64,000 bases of DNA. Origin: Sphingomonas carotinifaciens (GTDB lineage Bacteria; Pseudomonadota; Alphaproteobacteria; Sphingomonadales; Sphingomonadaceae). The notes under the pieces are model-generated. The model was given only the letters and a program-made list of their open reading frames with translations. It was not told where the DNA came from and did not search any database. Made by a program: the position numbers and the translations under genes. The first letter of the stretch is position 1; the number at the start of each line of letters is the position of its first letter. Where the stretch lies: NCBI RefSeq assembly GCF_009789535.1, contig NZ_WSUT01000005.1, positions 186,001-250,000 on the forward strand. The letters are read 5' to 3'. Positions 50,247 to 59,771 of this stretch are shown piece after piece.

Positions 50247-51170
50247 ATGGCCGAAAACGACTCCGTCCTCTCCGCCGCACGCGCCTGGAAGGGCGAAAAA
50301 CTGGCCATCGCCACGGTGGTATCCACCTGGGGGTCGGCCCCGCGCCCCCGCGGCAGCCACATGCTGGTCCACGCCGATGGACGGTTCGAGGGGTCGGTGT
50401 CCGGTGGCTGCGTCGAAAGCGACATCCTGCAAACCGCGGCCGAGGTGATCGGCGGTGCCCCCTTCCAGGTCAAACGCTACGGCGTCGCCGATGCTGCGGC
50501 GTGGGAGGTGGGCCTGCCCTGCGGCGGCGAGATCGCGGTGATGGTACAGCCCGTCTCGGCCGAAGGGTTCGATCCCGAATTGTTCGACCGGATCGCGGAA
50601 GCGCGCGAGGATGGCCGCTCGCTCACCGTCACCACCGACCTCGCCACCGGCCATTCCGACCTGCGGCCTGTAGAGACAGGAGAAATCTTCGCCAACCGCT
50701 ACGATCCGCCCCGGCGCCTGTTGATCGTCGGCGCGGTGCAGATCGCGCAGAGCCTCGCCGCGCTGGCCGCGACACTGGGCATCGCCACGGTGGTGATCGA
50801 CCCACGCGGCCGCTTCCTGACCGAGGAACGCTTCCCCGGCGTCACGCTGGACGATCGCTGGCCCGACGAGGCGATCGCGGCATGGCGCCCCGGCCCCGCC
50901 ACGGCGGTGGTGACGCTCAGCCACGACATCAAGATCGACGATCCCGCGCTGATCGCCGCGCTTGCCAGCGACGCCGCCTATGTCGGCGCACTGGGCAGCC
51001 GGCGCAGCCATGCCGCCCGGCGCGAACGTCTCGCGGCGGCGGGCCTTTCGGCTGCGGCGATCGACCGCATCGATGGCCCCGTCGGGATCGATATCGGCGC
51101 GATCGGCCCGTCCGAGATCGCGCTGTCGATCGCCGCCGCCATGGTGGGGGCATTTCATGATCGCCGCTGA
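50247..51170 (+). CDS. xdhC: XdhC-family molybdenum cofactor insertion protein
   Basis: A 307-aa maturation factor that binds the molybdenum cofactor, protects it and passes it to the paoC subunit. The N-terminal XdhC domain has WGSAPRPRGSHM and SGGCVES; the C-terminal half is a Rossmann-like domain with LLIVGAVQIAQSLAALA and GALGSRRSHAARRERL. Like PaoD it is required for an active enzyme in related systems. AGGA lies before the ATG. It follows paoC after 92 bases, which hold a weak hairpin (50213-50230), and overlaps the mocA-like gene. Confidence 0.93.
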   Translation: MAENDSVLSAARAWKGEKLAIATVVSTWGSAPRPRGSHMLVHADGRFEGSVSGGCVESDILQTAAEVIGGAPFQVKRYGVADAAAWEVGLPCGGEIAVMVQPVSAEGFDPELFDRIAEAREDGRSLTVTTDLATGHSDLRPVETGEIFANRYDPPRRLLIVGAVQIAQSLAALAATLGIATVVIDPRGRFLTEERFPGVTLDDRWPDEAIAAWRPGPATAVVTLSHDIKIDDPALIAALASDAAYVGALGSRRSHAARRERLAAAGLSAAAIDRIDGPVGIDIGAIGPSEIALSIAAAMVGAFHDRR

Positions 51171-51780
51171 GGACACCGTTCTTGTCCTTCTGGCCGCCGG
51201 CCGCTCGGATCGCTTCGGATCGGAAAACAAGCTGGAGGCCGAGTTTCTGGGCAAGCCGGTCGGCTTCCACGTCACCACCGCGCTGGAGGCGATCCCGTTC
51301 AAGGCGCGGGTCGCGGTGGTCGATGGCTGCCGGCTGGACTTTGCAAGCCGCGGCTACCGCGTGATCCACAACGATGCGGTCGGGCGCGGCATGTCGCATT
51401 CGGTCCGCCTCGGCGTCGCCTGTGCCATGTCGCTGGAGGCGCGCGCCGTGGTGATCGCACTGGCCGACATGCCGCGCGTCACCGCCACCCATATCTACCG
51501 CCTGCTCGACACCGCCGATGGCGACGATGCCGTGGTAGTGTCCAGCAATGGCGTGCATCCCACCCCGCCCGGCGTCTTCGGCCGCGACCGGTTCGACACG
51601 CTGATGCAGTTGCAGGGCGATGCGGGCGCGCGCCAGCTGGTCGCCGCCGGCCGCCATGTCGTGACTACCCCGACCGAGCTGATCGACATCGACACGCCGG
51701 ACGATCTGGAGCGCCTACGCCAGCTCGTCCATGCGCCCGAGCGCACGATCACTCGTGGCGCAGCGCGTCGATCGGATTGA
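51157..51780 (+). CDS. mocA: MocA-like molybdenum cofactor nucleotidyltransferase
   Basis: A 207-aa nucleotidyltransferase of the MobA/MocA type, likely adding CMP to Mo-molybdopterin to give the cytosine dinucleotide form used by PaoC-like enzymes. The nucleotide loop LVLLAAGRSDRFGSENK (from residue 9) and VVIALADMPRV match the family; the normal Met-Gly of the loop is Phe-Gly here. It overlaps xdhC by 14 bases and its 3' end overlaps the convergent macB permease gene by 32 bases. E. coli MocA serves the same kind of enzyme. Confidence 0.88.
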   Translation: MIAAEDTVLVLLAAGRSDRFGSENKLEAEFLGKPVGFHVTTALEAIPFKARVAVVDGCRLDFASRGYRVIHNDAVGRGMSHSVRLGVACAMSLEARAVVIALADMPRVTATHIYRLLDTADGDDAVVVSSNGVHPTPPGVFGRDRFDTLMQLQGDAGARQLVAAGRHVVTTPTELIDIDTPDDLERLRQLVHAPERTITRGAARRSD

Positions 51781-52957
51781 GCGCCGCGGCGCGCCGCGCC
51801 GGGAAATAGCCGAAGACCACGCCGATCACCGCCGAGATGGCGAACGCGATCATGTTGATCTGCGGATCGAACGTCCACGGCACCTGCATCAACGGCGCCA
51901 GCGCCAGGATGATGAGCTGCGCCAGCACCAGCCCGACGATCCCGCCCAGGCATGACAGCGCCACCGCCTCGACCAGAAACTGCATCAACACCTCGCGCGC
52001 CACCGCCCCGATCGCCAGCCGGATCCCGATCTCGCGCGTCCGCTCCGTCACCGACACCAGCATGATGTTCATGATGCCGATCCCCCCCACCACCAGACTG
52101 ATCGCCGCCACCGCCGCCACAATCCGCGTCAACAGCGTCGTCGTCCCCGTCAGGGTGTCGGAAATCTGCTTCGTGTCAAAGATGTTGAAGTCATCTTCCT
52201 TGCCGCCCGTGATGTTGCGCCGCTCGCGCAGCAGGTCGGTGAGCGATGCCTGCACCGCCGCGGTGGAATAGGCCTGGTCGACCCCGATCAGCATCAACTG
52301 AATGTCGCGGTTGCCGGTAAAGCGGCGTTGCACCGCCTTGATCGGCATGATGACGGTGTCGTCCTGGTCGCCGCCAAAGCCCGCCTGCCCGCGCGTCGAC
52401 AGCACGCCGATCACGTCGCAGCTGATGTTGCCGACCCGGAAGCGCTGGCCCACCGCCTCGCCGCCGCGAAACAGGTTGGTGCGCACGGTATTGCCGATGA
52501 TGCACACCGCCTTGCCCGCTTCCTCCTCCGCCGGTGTCCAGTAGCGCCCGGATACCAGCGGCCAGGGCTGCACCTTGAACACGTCGCTGGTGGTGCCGCG
52601 CACCGTCGTCGACCAGTTCGCCCCCTCGTAGATCGCGGTCACCGCCGACGACGCCTGCGGCGCGACCCCGGTGACGCCGGCGATCTGGTTCTTGATCGCC
52701 TCCACATCCTCGGGCTTGAAGTCGGGCGGGCGCGGGCCGCCGCCGCCCCGGCCAAAGCCCTGGCCGGGACGCAGTTGCAGGATGTTGGTGCCCAGCGCCG
52801 AGATCTGCTGCTGCACCGCCGAGGTCGTCGCCTTGCCCAGCGTGACCATGGTCACCACCGCGCCGACGCCGATGACGATACCCAGGATCGTCAGGAACGA
52901 GCGCAACAGGTGCCGCCGGATCGACCGGATCGCGAGAGTAAGCGTGGTGCCGAACAT
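51749..52957 (-). CDS. MacB-type FtsX permease
   Basis: A 402-aa ABC permease with four membrane spans: one near the start (RSFLTILGIVIGVGAVVTMV), a large periplasmic domain (about 55-275) and three at the end (FtsX domain, GIGIMNIMLVSVTERTREIGIR). In E. coli MacB this is fused to the ATPase; here the ATPase is a separate gene whose stop touches this start. It is the last gene of the tolC-macA-macB operon and may export a drug, siderophore or peptide. Its end overlaps the mocA-like gene by 32 bases. Confidence 0.93.
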   Translation of the reverse strand: MFGTTLTLAIRSIRRHLLRSFLTILGIVIGVGAVVTMVTLGKATTSAVQQQISALGTNILQLRPGQGFGRGGGGPRPPDFKPEDVEAIKNQIAGVTGVAPQASSAVTAIYEGANWSTTVRGTTSDVFKVQPWPLVSGRYWTPAEEEAGKAVCIIGNTVRTNLFRGGEAVGQRFRVGNISCDVIGVLSTRGQAGFGGDQDDTVIMPIKAVQRRFTGNRDIQLMLIGVDQAYSTAAVQASLTDLLRERRNITGGKEDDFNIFDTKQISDTLTGTTTLLTRIVAAVAAISLVVGGIGIMNIMLVSVTERTREIGIRLAIGAVAREVLMQFLVEAVALSCLGGIVGLVLAQLIILALAPLMQVPWTFDPQINMIAFAISAVIGVVFGYFPARRAAALNPIDALRHE

Positions 52958-53709
52958 CAGGCGCGTTCCTCCGGCAGGCGGGGGGGCATGTCCTCGGGCA
53001 TCGTTCCTTGCGCATGCTGCGCCTCGATCCGCTCGACCAGCCCGTCCTTGAAATGCACCACGGTGCGCGCGAACGCGGCCATGTCGGGCTCGTGCGTCAC
53101 CATCAGCACGGTGATCCCGCTGTCGCGGTTGAGGCCGGTAAGCAGCTGCATGATCTCCACCGAGCGCTCCGAGTCGAGATTGCCCGTCGGCTCGTCGGCC
53201 AGCAGCACGTCCGGACTGGTCACGATCGCCCGCGCGATCGCCACGCGCTGCTGTTGCCCGCCCGACAGTTCGGCGGGCGTATGGTCCCACCAGTCCGCCA
53301 GCCCGACCTTGTCGAGCGCGGCCATGCCCATGTCGCGCCGCGTCTTGCGATCCTCGCCGCGGTAGAGCAGCGGCAGTTCGACATTCTCCAGTGCCGAGGT
53401 GCGGCTGAGCAGGTTGAACCCCTGGAACACGAAGCCGAGATATTGCCGGCGGAGCAGCGCGCGCTGGTCGCGGTCCAGCGTCTCGACATGATGGCCCCGG
53501 AACAGGAACGTGCCGCCGCTGGGCACGTCCAGGCACCCCAGGATGTTCATCGTGGTCGATTTCCCCGATCCCGACGGCCCCATCACCGCAACGAAGTCGC
53601 CCGCCGCGATGTCGAGATCGACACCCTTCAGCGCCTGGAACTGCGTCGCGCCCATGCCATAGGTCTTGGTGACGCCGCGCAGCGAGATGAGCGGTGGATT
53701 ACTGGCCAC
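52957..53709 (-). CDS. MacB-type ABC transporter ATPase
   Basis: A 250-aa ATPase of the LolD/MacB group. Walker A GPSGSGKS spans 44-51, the signature LSGGQQQR 148-155 and Walker B with DEPTGNLDS 172-180. The 25-residue C-terminal extension (AQHAQGTMPEDMPPRLPEERA) is polar. Its start lies inside the last codons of macA (11-base overlap) and its end coincides with the permease start, so the two MacB halves are made in equal amounts. Confidence 0.95.
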   Translation of the reverse strand: MASNPPLISLRGVTKTYGMGATQFQALKGVDLDIAAGDFVAVMGPSGSGKSTTMNILGCLDVPSGGTFLFRGHHVETLDRDQRALLRRQYLGFVFQGFNLLSRTSALENVELPLLYRGEDRKTRRDMGMAALDKVGLADWWDHTPAELSGGQQQRVAIARAIVTSPDVLLADEPTGNLDSERSVEIMQLLTGLNRDSGITVLMVTHEPDMAAFARTVVHFKDGLVERIEAQHAQGTMPEDMPPRLPEERA

Positions 53710-55075
53710 CGCCCCCTCCCTGCCGCCGCTGGCCGCCGCCGCGACGCTGGCCGCCCGCCGTGTCGCTGCCGCCCGTCAACTGCCCGGTGATGACCTGCAT
53801 GCCGGGCTTCAGGTCGCCGCCGGTTACCTCGGTCATGCTGCCGTTGGTGTCGCCGGTCACGATCTGCACCGGCTGCGGCTGACCATCGCCGCCGCGCACA
53901 TACACGGTCTGCGTCGCACCACGGCCCAGCGTCGCGGTACGTGCCGGCCGGTCGCGGCGCGGGCGGAAGGTCAGCGAGCCGGCGATGCCGCCGCTCTGGT
54001 CGCCGGCGGCGCCGGTGGTCGGTTTGAAGCGGAGTGCGGCGTTGGGGACGAGCAGCGCGTTCTGCTTGTCCGAGGTAACGATATCCGCGGTCGCGGTCAT
54101 GCCGGGGCGCAGTTGCAGCGTCGGGTTGGCAACCGTCAGGTCCGCGGCATAGCTGACCACCTGGTTGGTCGCTGTCGTCGTGGTGGTCGAGGAAGAGGCC
54201 GTGGCCGCACTGACCGTCAGGTTCGATCCCAGGTCGACGCGCGTGATCTTCGCCGGGAAGGTACGGCCGGGAAACGCGTCCACGGTGAAGTTCGCCTTCT
54301 GCCCCACCTGCACCGCGCCGACATCCGCTTCGTCGATCGCGACCTCCAGCTTCATCTGGGTCAGGTCCTCGGCGATCACGAACAGCGTCGGCGTGTTGAA
54401 CGAGGCCGCCACCGTCTGGCCGGGATCGACCTGCCGCGCCAGCACCACGCCCGATACCGGCGAGCGGATGATCGCCCGCGCCCGCTGCGTCTGCGACTGC
54501 GCCAATTGCGCGCGCGCCGCGGCCACATTGGCCTCCGCCACGCGCAGGGCCGCCGCCGCACGCTGCGCATCCGCACGCCCGGCCTGAAGCTCGGTGCCGG
54601 ACGGCACGCGCCCCTTGGACAGTCGATACACTTCCTCCAGCCGGGCAAGCTGCGCCTGCGATTCGGACAGGGTGGCACGCGCCTGCGCCACCTGCGCCTG
54701 ATTGGCGTTCAGCGTCGCCTGGCCGGCGCGGATCTGGTCGTCGATCTGTTCGGGATCGATCAGCGCCAGCGCCTGTCCTGCGGTCACGCGGTCGTTCACG
54801 TCCACCACGACGCGGGTGACCAGACCCGACAGCTGCGAGCCCACCGTCACCTGGTTGGTCGGCGCCAGCTTGCCCGTGGCCGAGACGGTCACCGTCAGGT
54901 TGCCGCGGCTGACCGGCGCGGTCGCATATTGCGGCGCATCCGATCCGCCCAGGCAGTTCTTGAGCAGCAGCAACAGCAGCACGACGCCGACCGCCACCGC
55001 ACCCCAGCTCACCCATCGCCGCCAGCGCGGCTGCGGCTTCATCCCCAGAAAATTGTCGAGCGCTTCGTCGGCCAT
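53699..55075 (-). CDS. MacA-type periplasmic adaptor
   Basis: A 458-aa membrane-fusion protein that joins the MacB transporter to the TolC-like channel. One N-terminal membrane helix (about 18-40) is followed by lipoyl, coiled-coil hairpin (about 90-190) and beta-barrel domains; ATVSATGKLAP-like and VVLARQVDPGQTV segments mark the lipoyl halves. The C-terminus is a low-complexity Gly/Gln/Arg tail (GGQRRGGGQRRQGGGGGQ) that is not part of the family core. The first base overlaps the outer-membrane gene stop. Confidence 0.94.
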   Translation of the reverse strand: MADEALDNFLGMKPQPRWRRWVSWGAVAVGVVLLLLLLKNCLGGSDAPQYATAPVSRGNLTVTVSATGKLAPTNQVTVGSQLSGLVTRVVVDVNDRVTAGQALALIDPEQIDDQIRAGQATLNANQAQVAQARATLSESQAQLARLEEVYRLSKGRVPSGTELQAGRADAQRAAAALRVAEANVAAARAQLAQSQTQRARAIIRSPVSGVVLARQVDPGQTVAASFNTPTLFVIAEDLTQMKLEVAIDEADVGAVQVGQKANFTVDAFPGRTFPAKITRVDLGSNLTVSAATASSSTTTTTATNQVVSYAADLTVANPTLQLRPGMTATADIVTSDKQNALLVPNAALRFKPTTGAAGDQSGGIAGSLTFRPRRDRPARTATLGRGATQTVYVRGGDGQPQPVQIVTGDTNGSMTEVTGGDLKPGMQVITGQLTGGSDTAGGQRRGGGQRRQGGGGGQ

Positions 55076-56553
55076 CAGGGGTTCCCGGTGGTGGAAAGGG
55101 TGGTGCCGGCGCGCGGCGCCTCGGGCGTCACATCGGCATCCCAGCCGCCGCCCAGCGCCGCGAACAGGGTGACCAGCGCGGTGGCGGCGTCGCTGCGCGC
55201 GCTCGCCTCGCTGTTGCGCGCGTTGAACAACGCGGCCTCCTGCTGCGACAAGGTGGTGAAATCGGTCAGGCCGGAGCGATACTGGCTGCGGCTGAGGATC
55301 GCGGCATTGTTGGCCGCATCCAGCGCCACCGCAAACTCGCGCTCGCGCTCGCGCGCGGTGTTGAGCGCGACCACCGCCACCTCGACATCCTCCAGCGCGT
55401 TCAGCACGGTGCCGCGATAGGCGGCCAGCGCGGCATCCGCCGCCGCCTCGCTCGACCGCACCCGGCTGCGCAACTGGCCGCCGTTGAAGATCGCCTGGGT
55501 CAGGCCGGCGAACAGGCTGCCGGTGATCGCCTCGCCGATCGAACCGATGCTGGTCGCGTTGGTGTTCAGGTTGCCGCTGATCGCCAGCGCCGGATAGAGC
55601 GCGGCCTTGTCCACGCCGATCTGCGCGGTGGCCGCCGCCAGGTTGCGCTCGGCGGCGCGCACATCGGGTCGCCGACGCAGCAGGTCGGCGGGCAGGCCGA
55701 CGCCGATCGCCGCAGAGCCCCCCGGGATCGGGCGCACCGCCTCCATCCGCCCCTTCACCGCACCGGGCGCCTGCCCGGTCAGCACGCCCAGCCGCGACAC
55801 CGCCGCATTATATTGCTGCGCCAGCGCCGGGATCGTCGCGGCGGTCTGCGCCCGCTGTCCCCGCGCCTGTTCGTTGTCCAGCGACGAGACGAGGCCCGCC
55901 TGCACGCGAAAACCGGCAATCTCCAGATTGTCGTCCTGCAACGCCAGGCTGGCGCGCGCATTGGCCAGTTCCGCCTGATACAGCCGCGCCAGCACATAGT
56001 TGCGTGCCGTCTCGCTCTCGACGGTCAGCAGCGTCGCGGCATAGTCGAAGCCCGACGCCTCATATTGCGCGCGTGTCGCCTCCACGGTGCGGCGCACCTC
56101 GCCGAACAGGCCGAGCTGGTAGCGCGCCGACAGGCCCACCGTATAGGCGTTGCGACCGCCGCCGCCGGTATCGACCACGGTGCCGTCGGGCAGCGTGAAC
56201 GAACGCCCGCCGCCCACCACATTCTCGTTGCGCTGGTATCCGGTCGACCCGGAAAGGGTCGGCAGCAGCGAGGCCCGGCTCTGCACCAGGCTTTCGCGCG
56301 CCTGCCGCAGCCGGGCAACCGCCTGTGCGACATCGGTGTTGGCGGCGGCCGCCTGCTCGACCAGTTCGCCCAGAAGCGGATCGTCGAAGCGCCGCCACCA
56401 GCGCGTCAGGTCCGCGACCTCGGCCTGGGTGGCGGGCACCGACCATCCGTCCGGCACGCCCAGTTCGGCGGGCGCCGCGGGCCGATAGTCGGGGCCGACG
56501 GTGCAGCCGGCAAGCGCCAGGGGCGCGAGGAACAGGGCGCGAGCGCGGAACAT
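55075..56553 (-). CDS. NodT/TolC family outer-membrane efflux lipoprotein
   Basis: A 492-aa outer-membrane channel of the NodT branch. The signal peptide ends in a lipobox LAGC (Cys17), and CTVGPDYRPAAP is the standard start of such lipoproteins. Two repeats of the TolC-like domain cover about 60-270 and 280-460. The ATG at 56553 is chosen as the start of the signal peptide. It is the first gene of the efflux operon, followed by the adaptor, the ATPase and the permease, each overlapping the last. Confidence 0.94.
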   Translation of the reverse strand: MFRARALFLAPLALAGCTVGPDYRPAAPAELGVPDGWSVPATQAEVADLTRWWRRFDDPLLGELVEQAAAANTDVAQAVARLRQARESLVQSRASLLPTLSGSTGYQRNENVVGGGRSFTLPDGTVVDTGGGGRNAYTVGLSARYQLGLFGEVRRTVEATRAQYEASGFDYAATLLTVESETARNYVLARLYQAELANARASLALQDDNLEIAGFRVQAGLVSSLDNEQARGQRAQTAATIPALAQQYNAAVSRLGVLTGQAPGAVKGRMEAVRPIPGGSAAIGVGLPADLLRRRPDVRAAERNLAAATAQIGVDKAALYPALAISGNLNTNATSIGSIGEAITGSLFAGLTQAIFNGGQLRSRVRSSEAAADAALAAYRGTVLNALEDVEVAVVALNTAREREREFAVALDAANNAAILSRSQYRSGLTDFTTLSQQEAALFNARNSEASARSDAATALVTLFAALGGGWDADVTPEAPRAGTTLSTTGNP

Positions 56554-56633
56554 GGGGCGGAGGGATGCGGCATCGCCCCGCCCGACGTCCAGCATTATTA
56601 TGTCGCAACCTGTGTCACGCCGGACATGCGCGA

Positions 56634-58625
56634 CTATTCGAGCTCCAGGATCACCGCATCCACCGCCAGGCTGTCGCCCGTCCGTGCGCTCACCGCCTTC
56701 ACCGTCCCGCTCTTGGCCGCGCGCAGGATATTCTCCATCTTCATCGCCTCGACCACCGCCAGCGCCTGCCCCGCCTCGACCCGGTCGCCCTCGCCCACGT
56801 CGAGGCGCACGAGCAGCCCCGGCATCGGCGCGATCAGGAAGCGCGACAGATCCGGCGCCACCTTCTCGATCATGTGCCGCGTCAGCGCGCCCGCATGGCC
56901 CGGCACGACGCGCACCTCATGCGCCGCCCCGCGCGTCGACAAACGCCAGCCGCCGCGCGTCCGGGCAAGCCGGATGGTCAGCGCCTCGGGCGCCTCCACC
57001 GTGACGATCCGGTCGCCCGGCGTATATTCCATCTCCAGTTCGACGCCCACGCCGTCCACCGTCACCGCATCGGTATCGACCACGACATGGCGATCCTCGC
57101 CCCCGATCCGCACCTGCCATTCGCCCGGCGGCGGCAGGCGGCGGCCGAGTTGCCCGTCGATCCGCCGTGCCCGGTCCGCCTCCGCCGTCGCAACGAATGC
57201 GGCGACCGCGGCCAGGATGCGCAGCAGTTCGGGTTCGGCCGGTGCCCCGTGGAAGCCCTCGGGATATTCCTCGGCGATGAAGCCGGTGGTCAGCGCGCCG
57301 TCGCGGAAGCGCGGATGCTGCATCAGTGCGGACAGGAAATCGAGATTCGTGCCCGGCCCCTCGATCCGGAACCCGTCGAGTGCCGCCACCTGCGCATCGA
57401 TCGCGCCCTCGCGCGTCGGCGCCCAGGTCACCAGCTTGGCGATCATCGGGTCGTAGAACATGCTGACCTCGCCGCCCTCGGCCACGCCGTCATCGACGCG
57501 GACCCGGCCGGCCTCGTCCGCCACCGGCTCGGGCGCCTGATAGCGTACCAGCCGGCCGATGCTCGGCAGGAAGCCGCGATACGGGTCCTCGGCATAGACG
57601 CGCGTTTCCACCGACCAGCCGTTCAGCCGCACATCGTCCTGCTCGATCGACAGCGGCTCGCCCGCCGCCACCCGAATCATCTGCTCGACCAAGTCCAGCC
57701 CGGTGATCTCCTCGGTCACCGGATGCTCGACCTGAAGCCGGGTGTTCATCTCCAGGAAGTAGAAGCTCTCCCCCGTCGGGTCCGCGCCCGACACGATCAG
57801 CTCCACCGTACCCGCCGAATAATAGCCCACCGCGCGTGCCAGCGCGACCGCCTGCTCGCCCATCGCCCGGCGCATCGCCGGCGTGACAAAAGGCGACGGC
57901 GCTTCCTCGACCACCTTCTGGTGACGGCGCTGCACCGAACATTCGCGCTCGCCCAGGTACAGGACCTTGCCATGCTGGTCGCCCAGCACCTGTATCTCGA
58001 TATGGCGCGGGTCCTGGATGAACTTCTCGATGAACACGCGATCGTCGCCGAAACTGGCCAGCCCTTCGCGCTTGGTCGCCTCGAAGCCTTCGCGCACGTC
58101 CGCCTCGCTCCAGGCGAGCCGCATCCCCTTGCCGCCACCACCGGCCGACGCCTTCATCATCACCGGATAGCCGATCTCGCCGGCGATGCGCACTGCATGC
58201 TCGGTATCCGCGATCTCGCCCAGGAAGCCCGGAACGACGTTGACGCCCGCCTGCTTGGCCAGCTTCTTCGATTCGATCTTGTCGCCCATCGCCGCGATCG
58301 CGTTCGGCGGCGGGCCGATGAACGCGATCCCCGCCTCGGCACAGGCCCGCGCAAAGCTTTCCCGCTCCGACAGGAAGCCATAGCCGGGATGGATGGCATC
58401 CGCCCCCGTTTCCCTGGCCGCCAGCAGGATCAGCTCCGCCTTCAAATAGCTTTCCGCCGCCGGTGCCGGCCCCAGCCGTACGCTCTCGTCGGCCAGCATC
58501 ACATGCGGGCTGCGTGCATCGGCATCCGAATAGACCGCCACCGTCGCGATGCCCATCGCGCGGGCGGTACGAATGACGCGGCACGCGATCTCGCCGCGAT
58601 TGGCGATCAGGATCTTCTTGAACAT
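56634..58625 (-). CDS. pccA: propionyl-CoA carboxylase alpha subunit (biotin carboxylase + BCCP)
   Basis: A 663-aa biotin-dependent subunit. Biotin carboxylase domain at about 1-450 (MFKKILIANRGEIACRVIR; ATP loop ASAGGGGKGMRLAW; EMNTRLQVEHPVTEE), a linker, and a C-terminal BCCP domain whose biotinyl lysine is Lys629 in EAMKMEN. It carboxylates propionyl-CoA to methylmalonyl-CoA together with PccB, which is not in this window. The ATG at 58625 follows GGAGGGGAG. With scpA and the epimerase nearby the propionyl role is more likely than acetyl- or methylcrotonyl-CoA. Confidence 0.93.
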   Translation of the reverse strand: MFKKILIANRGEIACRVIRTARAMGIATVAVYSDADARSPHVMLADESVRLGPAPAAESYLKAELILLAARETGADAIHPGYGFLSERESFARACAEAGIAFIGPPPNAIAAMGDKIESKKLAKQAGVNVVPGFLGEIADTEHAVRIAGEIGYPVMMKASAGGGGKGMRLAWSEADVREGFEATKREGLASFGDDRVFIEKFIQDPRHIEIQVLGDQHGKVLYLGERECSVQRRHQKVVEEAPSPFVTPAMRRAMGEQAVALARAVGYYSAGTVELIVSGADPTGESFYFLEMNTRLQVEHPVTEEITGLDLVEQMIRVAAGEPLSIEQDDVRLNGWSVETRVYAEDPYRGFLPSIGRLVRYQAPEPVADEAGRVRVDDGVAEGGEVSMFYDPMIAKLVTWAPTREGAIDAQVAALDGFRIEGPGTNLDFLSALMQHPRFRDGALTTGFIAEEYPEGFHGAPAEPELLRILAAVAAFVATAEADRARRIDGQLGRRLPPPGEWQVRIGGEDRHVVVDTDAVTVDGVGVELEMEYTPGDRIVTVEAPEALTIRLARTRGGWRLSTRGAAHEVRVVPGHAGALTRHMIEKVAPDLSRFLIAPMPGLLVRLDVGEGDRVEAGQALAVVEAMKMENILRAAKSGTVKAVSARTGDSLAVDAVILELE

Positions 58626-58739
58626 GCTTGGCTCCCCTCCCGCTTCACGGGCGACACCTGCGTGCCTGCCCGTGAGCGTCGTTGTCATGGGGGGAGGCGC
58701 TGTCCTCCCCTGCCCCTCCCGCAAGGGAAGGGACGTCCG
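58626..58739. other. pccA-bioB spacer with hairpins
   Basis: A non-coding gap of 114 bases with three inverted repeats: CACGGGC/GCCCGTG (58646-58652, 58668-58674), GGGGAGG/CCTCCCC (58691-58697, 58704-58710) and CCCTCCC-GCAA-GGGAAGGG (near 58714-58732). The last two resemble the C/G-rich stems of the repeats elsewhere in the window. It could hold a bioB terminator and a pccA promoter. Confidence 0.5.
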
Positions 58740-59771
58740 TCATTCCGCCGCGACGCGCATCGGCTCCTCGCCCGCCATCGGCGACAGGCCCAGCTTGGCG
58801 AACAGCGCCGCGTCCGCGCTGTCGCCGGCATTGCCCGCGGTCAGCAGCTTGTCGCCGGTGAAGATCGAATTGGCACCCGCCATGAAGCACAAGGCCTGCG
58901 TCGCCTCTGACATGCTCTCGCGCCCTGCGGACAACCGCACCATGCTGAGCGGCATGGTGATCCGCGCCACCGCCACGGTGCGGACGAATTCGATATCGTC
59001 GATTTTGGCCAGCGGCGTATCGGCCAGCATGTCGCCCAGCACGGTGCCCTTCACCGGCACCAGCGCGTTCACCGGCACGCTTTCCGGATGGCGCGGCAGG
59101 GTGGCGAGCGCATGGACGAAGCCGACCCGGTCGCTTCGGCTCTCGCCCATGCCGACGATGCCGCCGCAGCACACCGAAATCCCCGCCTCGCGCACATGGT
59201 CCAGCGTCTGCAACCGGTCCTCGAAGCAGCGCGTGGTGATGACGTTCGCGTAATTCTCGGGCGAGGTGTCGATGTTATGGTTGTAATAGTCGAGGCCCGC
59301 CGCCTTCAGCCGCTGTGCCTGGGGTGCATCCAGCATGCCCAGCGTCATGCAGGTCTCCAGCCCCATCGCCTTCACGCCCTCGACCATGGCGACGACCTTG
59401 TCCATGTCGCGGTCCTTGGGGCTTCGCCACGCCGCGCCCATGCAGAAGCGCTGCGATCCGGCCGCCTTGGCCTCGGCCGCCGCGGCCAGGACGGCGTTCA
59501 CGTCCATCAGCTTCTCGGCCTTCACGTCGCTCTCGGCCGATGCCGACTGCGAACAATATCCGCAATCCTCCGGGCAACCGCCGGTCTTGATCGACAACAG
59601 GGTGCAAAGCTGCACCTCGTCCGCGGCATGATGGCGGCGATGCACCTCGGCGGCGCGGAAGACGAGTTCGGTGAACGGCAGGTCGAACAGGCCTGCGATC
59701 TCCGCGCGGGTCCAGTCTGTGCGCAAGGCCGTCGCCGGGGCGGCGGGGCGTTCGAGCGTATCGGCAATCAT
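58740..59771 (-). CDS. bioB: biotin synthase
   Basis: A 343-aa radical-SAM enzyme that inserts sulfur into dethiobiotin. The [4Fe-4S] SAM motif is Cys66-x3-Cys70-x2-Cys73 ([12 protein letters not shown]); the [2Fe-2S] ligands follow in the ETCMTLGML and [12 protein letters not shown] regions. Other bio genes are not adjacent. Instead it overlaps the scpA stop by four bases (ATGA) and precedes the biotin-dependent pccA, so biotin supply is tied to the carboxylase that needs it. Confidence 0.96.
   Translation of the reverse strand: MIADTLERPAAPATALRTDWTRAEIAGLFDLPFTELVFRAAEVHRRHHAADEVQLCTLLSIKTGGCPEDCGYCSQSASAESDVKAEKLMDVNAVLAAAAEAKAAGSQRFCMGAAWRSPKDRDMDKVVAMVEGVKAMGLETCMTLGMLDAPQAQRLKAAGLDYYNHNIDTSPENYANVITTRCFEDRLQTLDHVREAGISVCCGGIVGMGESRSDRVGFVHALATLPRHPESVPVNALVPVKGTVLGDMLADTPLAKIDDIEFVRTVAVARITMPLSMVRLSAGRESMSEATQALCFMAGANSIFTGDKLLTAGNAGDSADAALFAKLGLSPMAGEEPMRVAAE

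Noticed and set aside
50200..50448. Small frame starting MDDPSPNALGED between paoC and xdhC
   Set aside because: It overlaps xdhC for most of its length and shows no conserved feature; the xdhC start has a better ribosome site.
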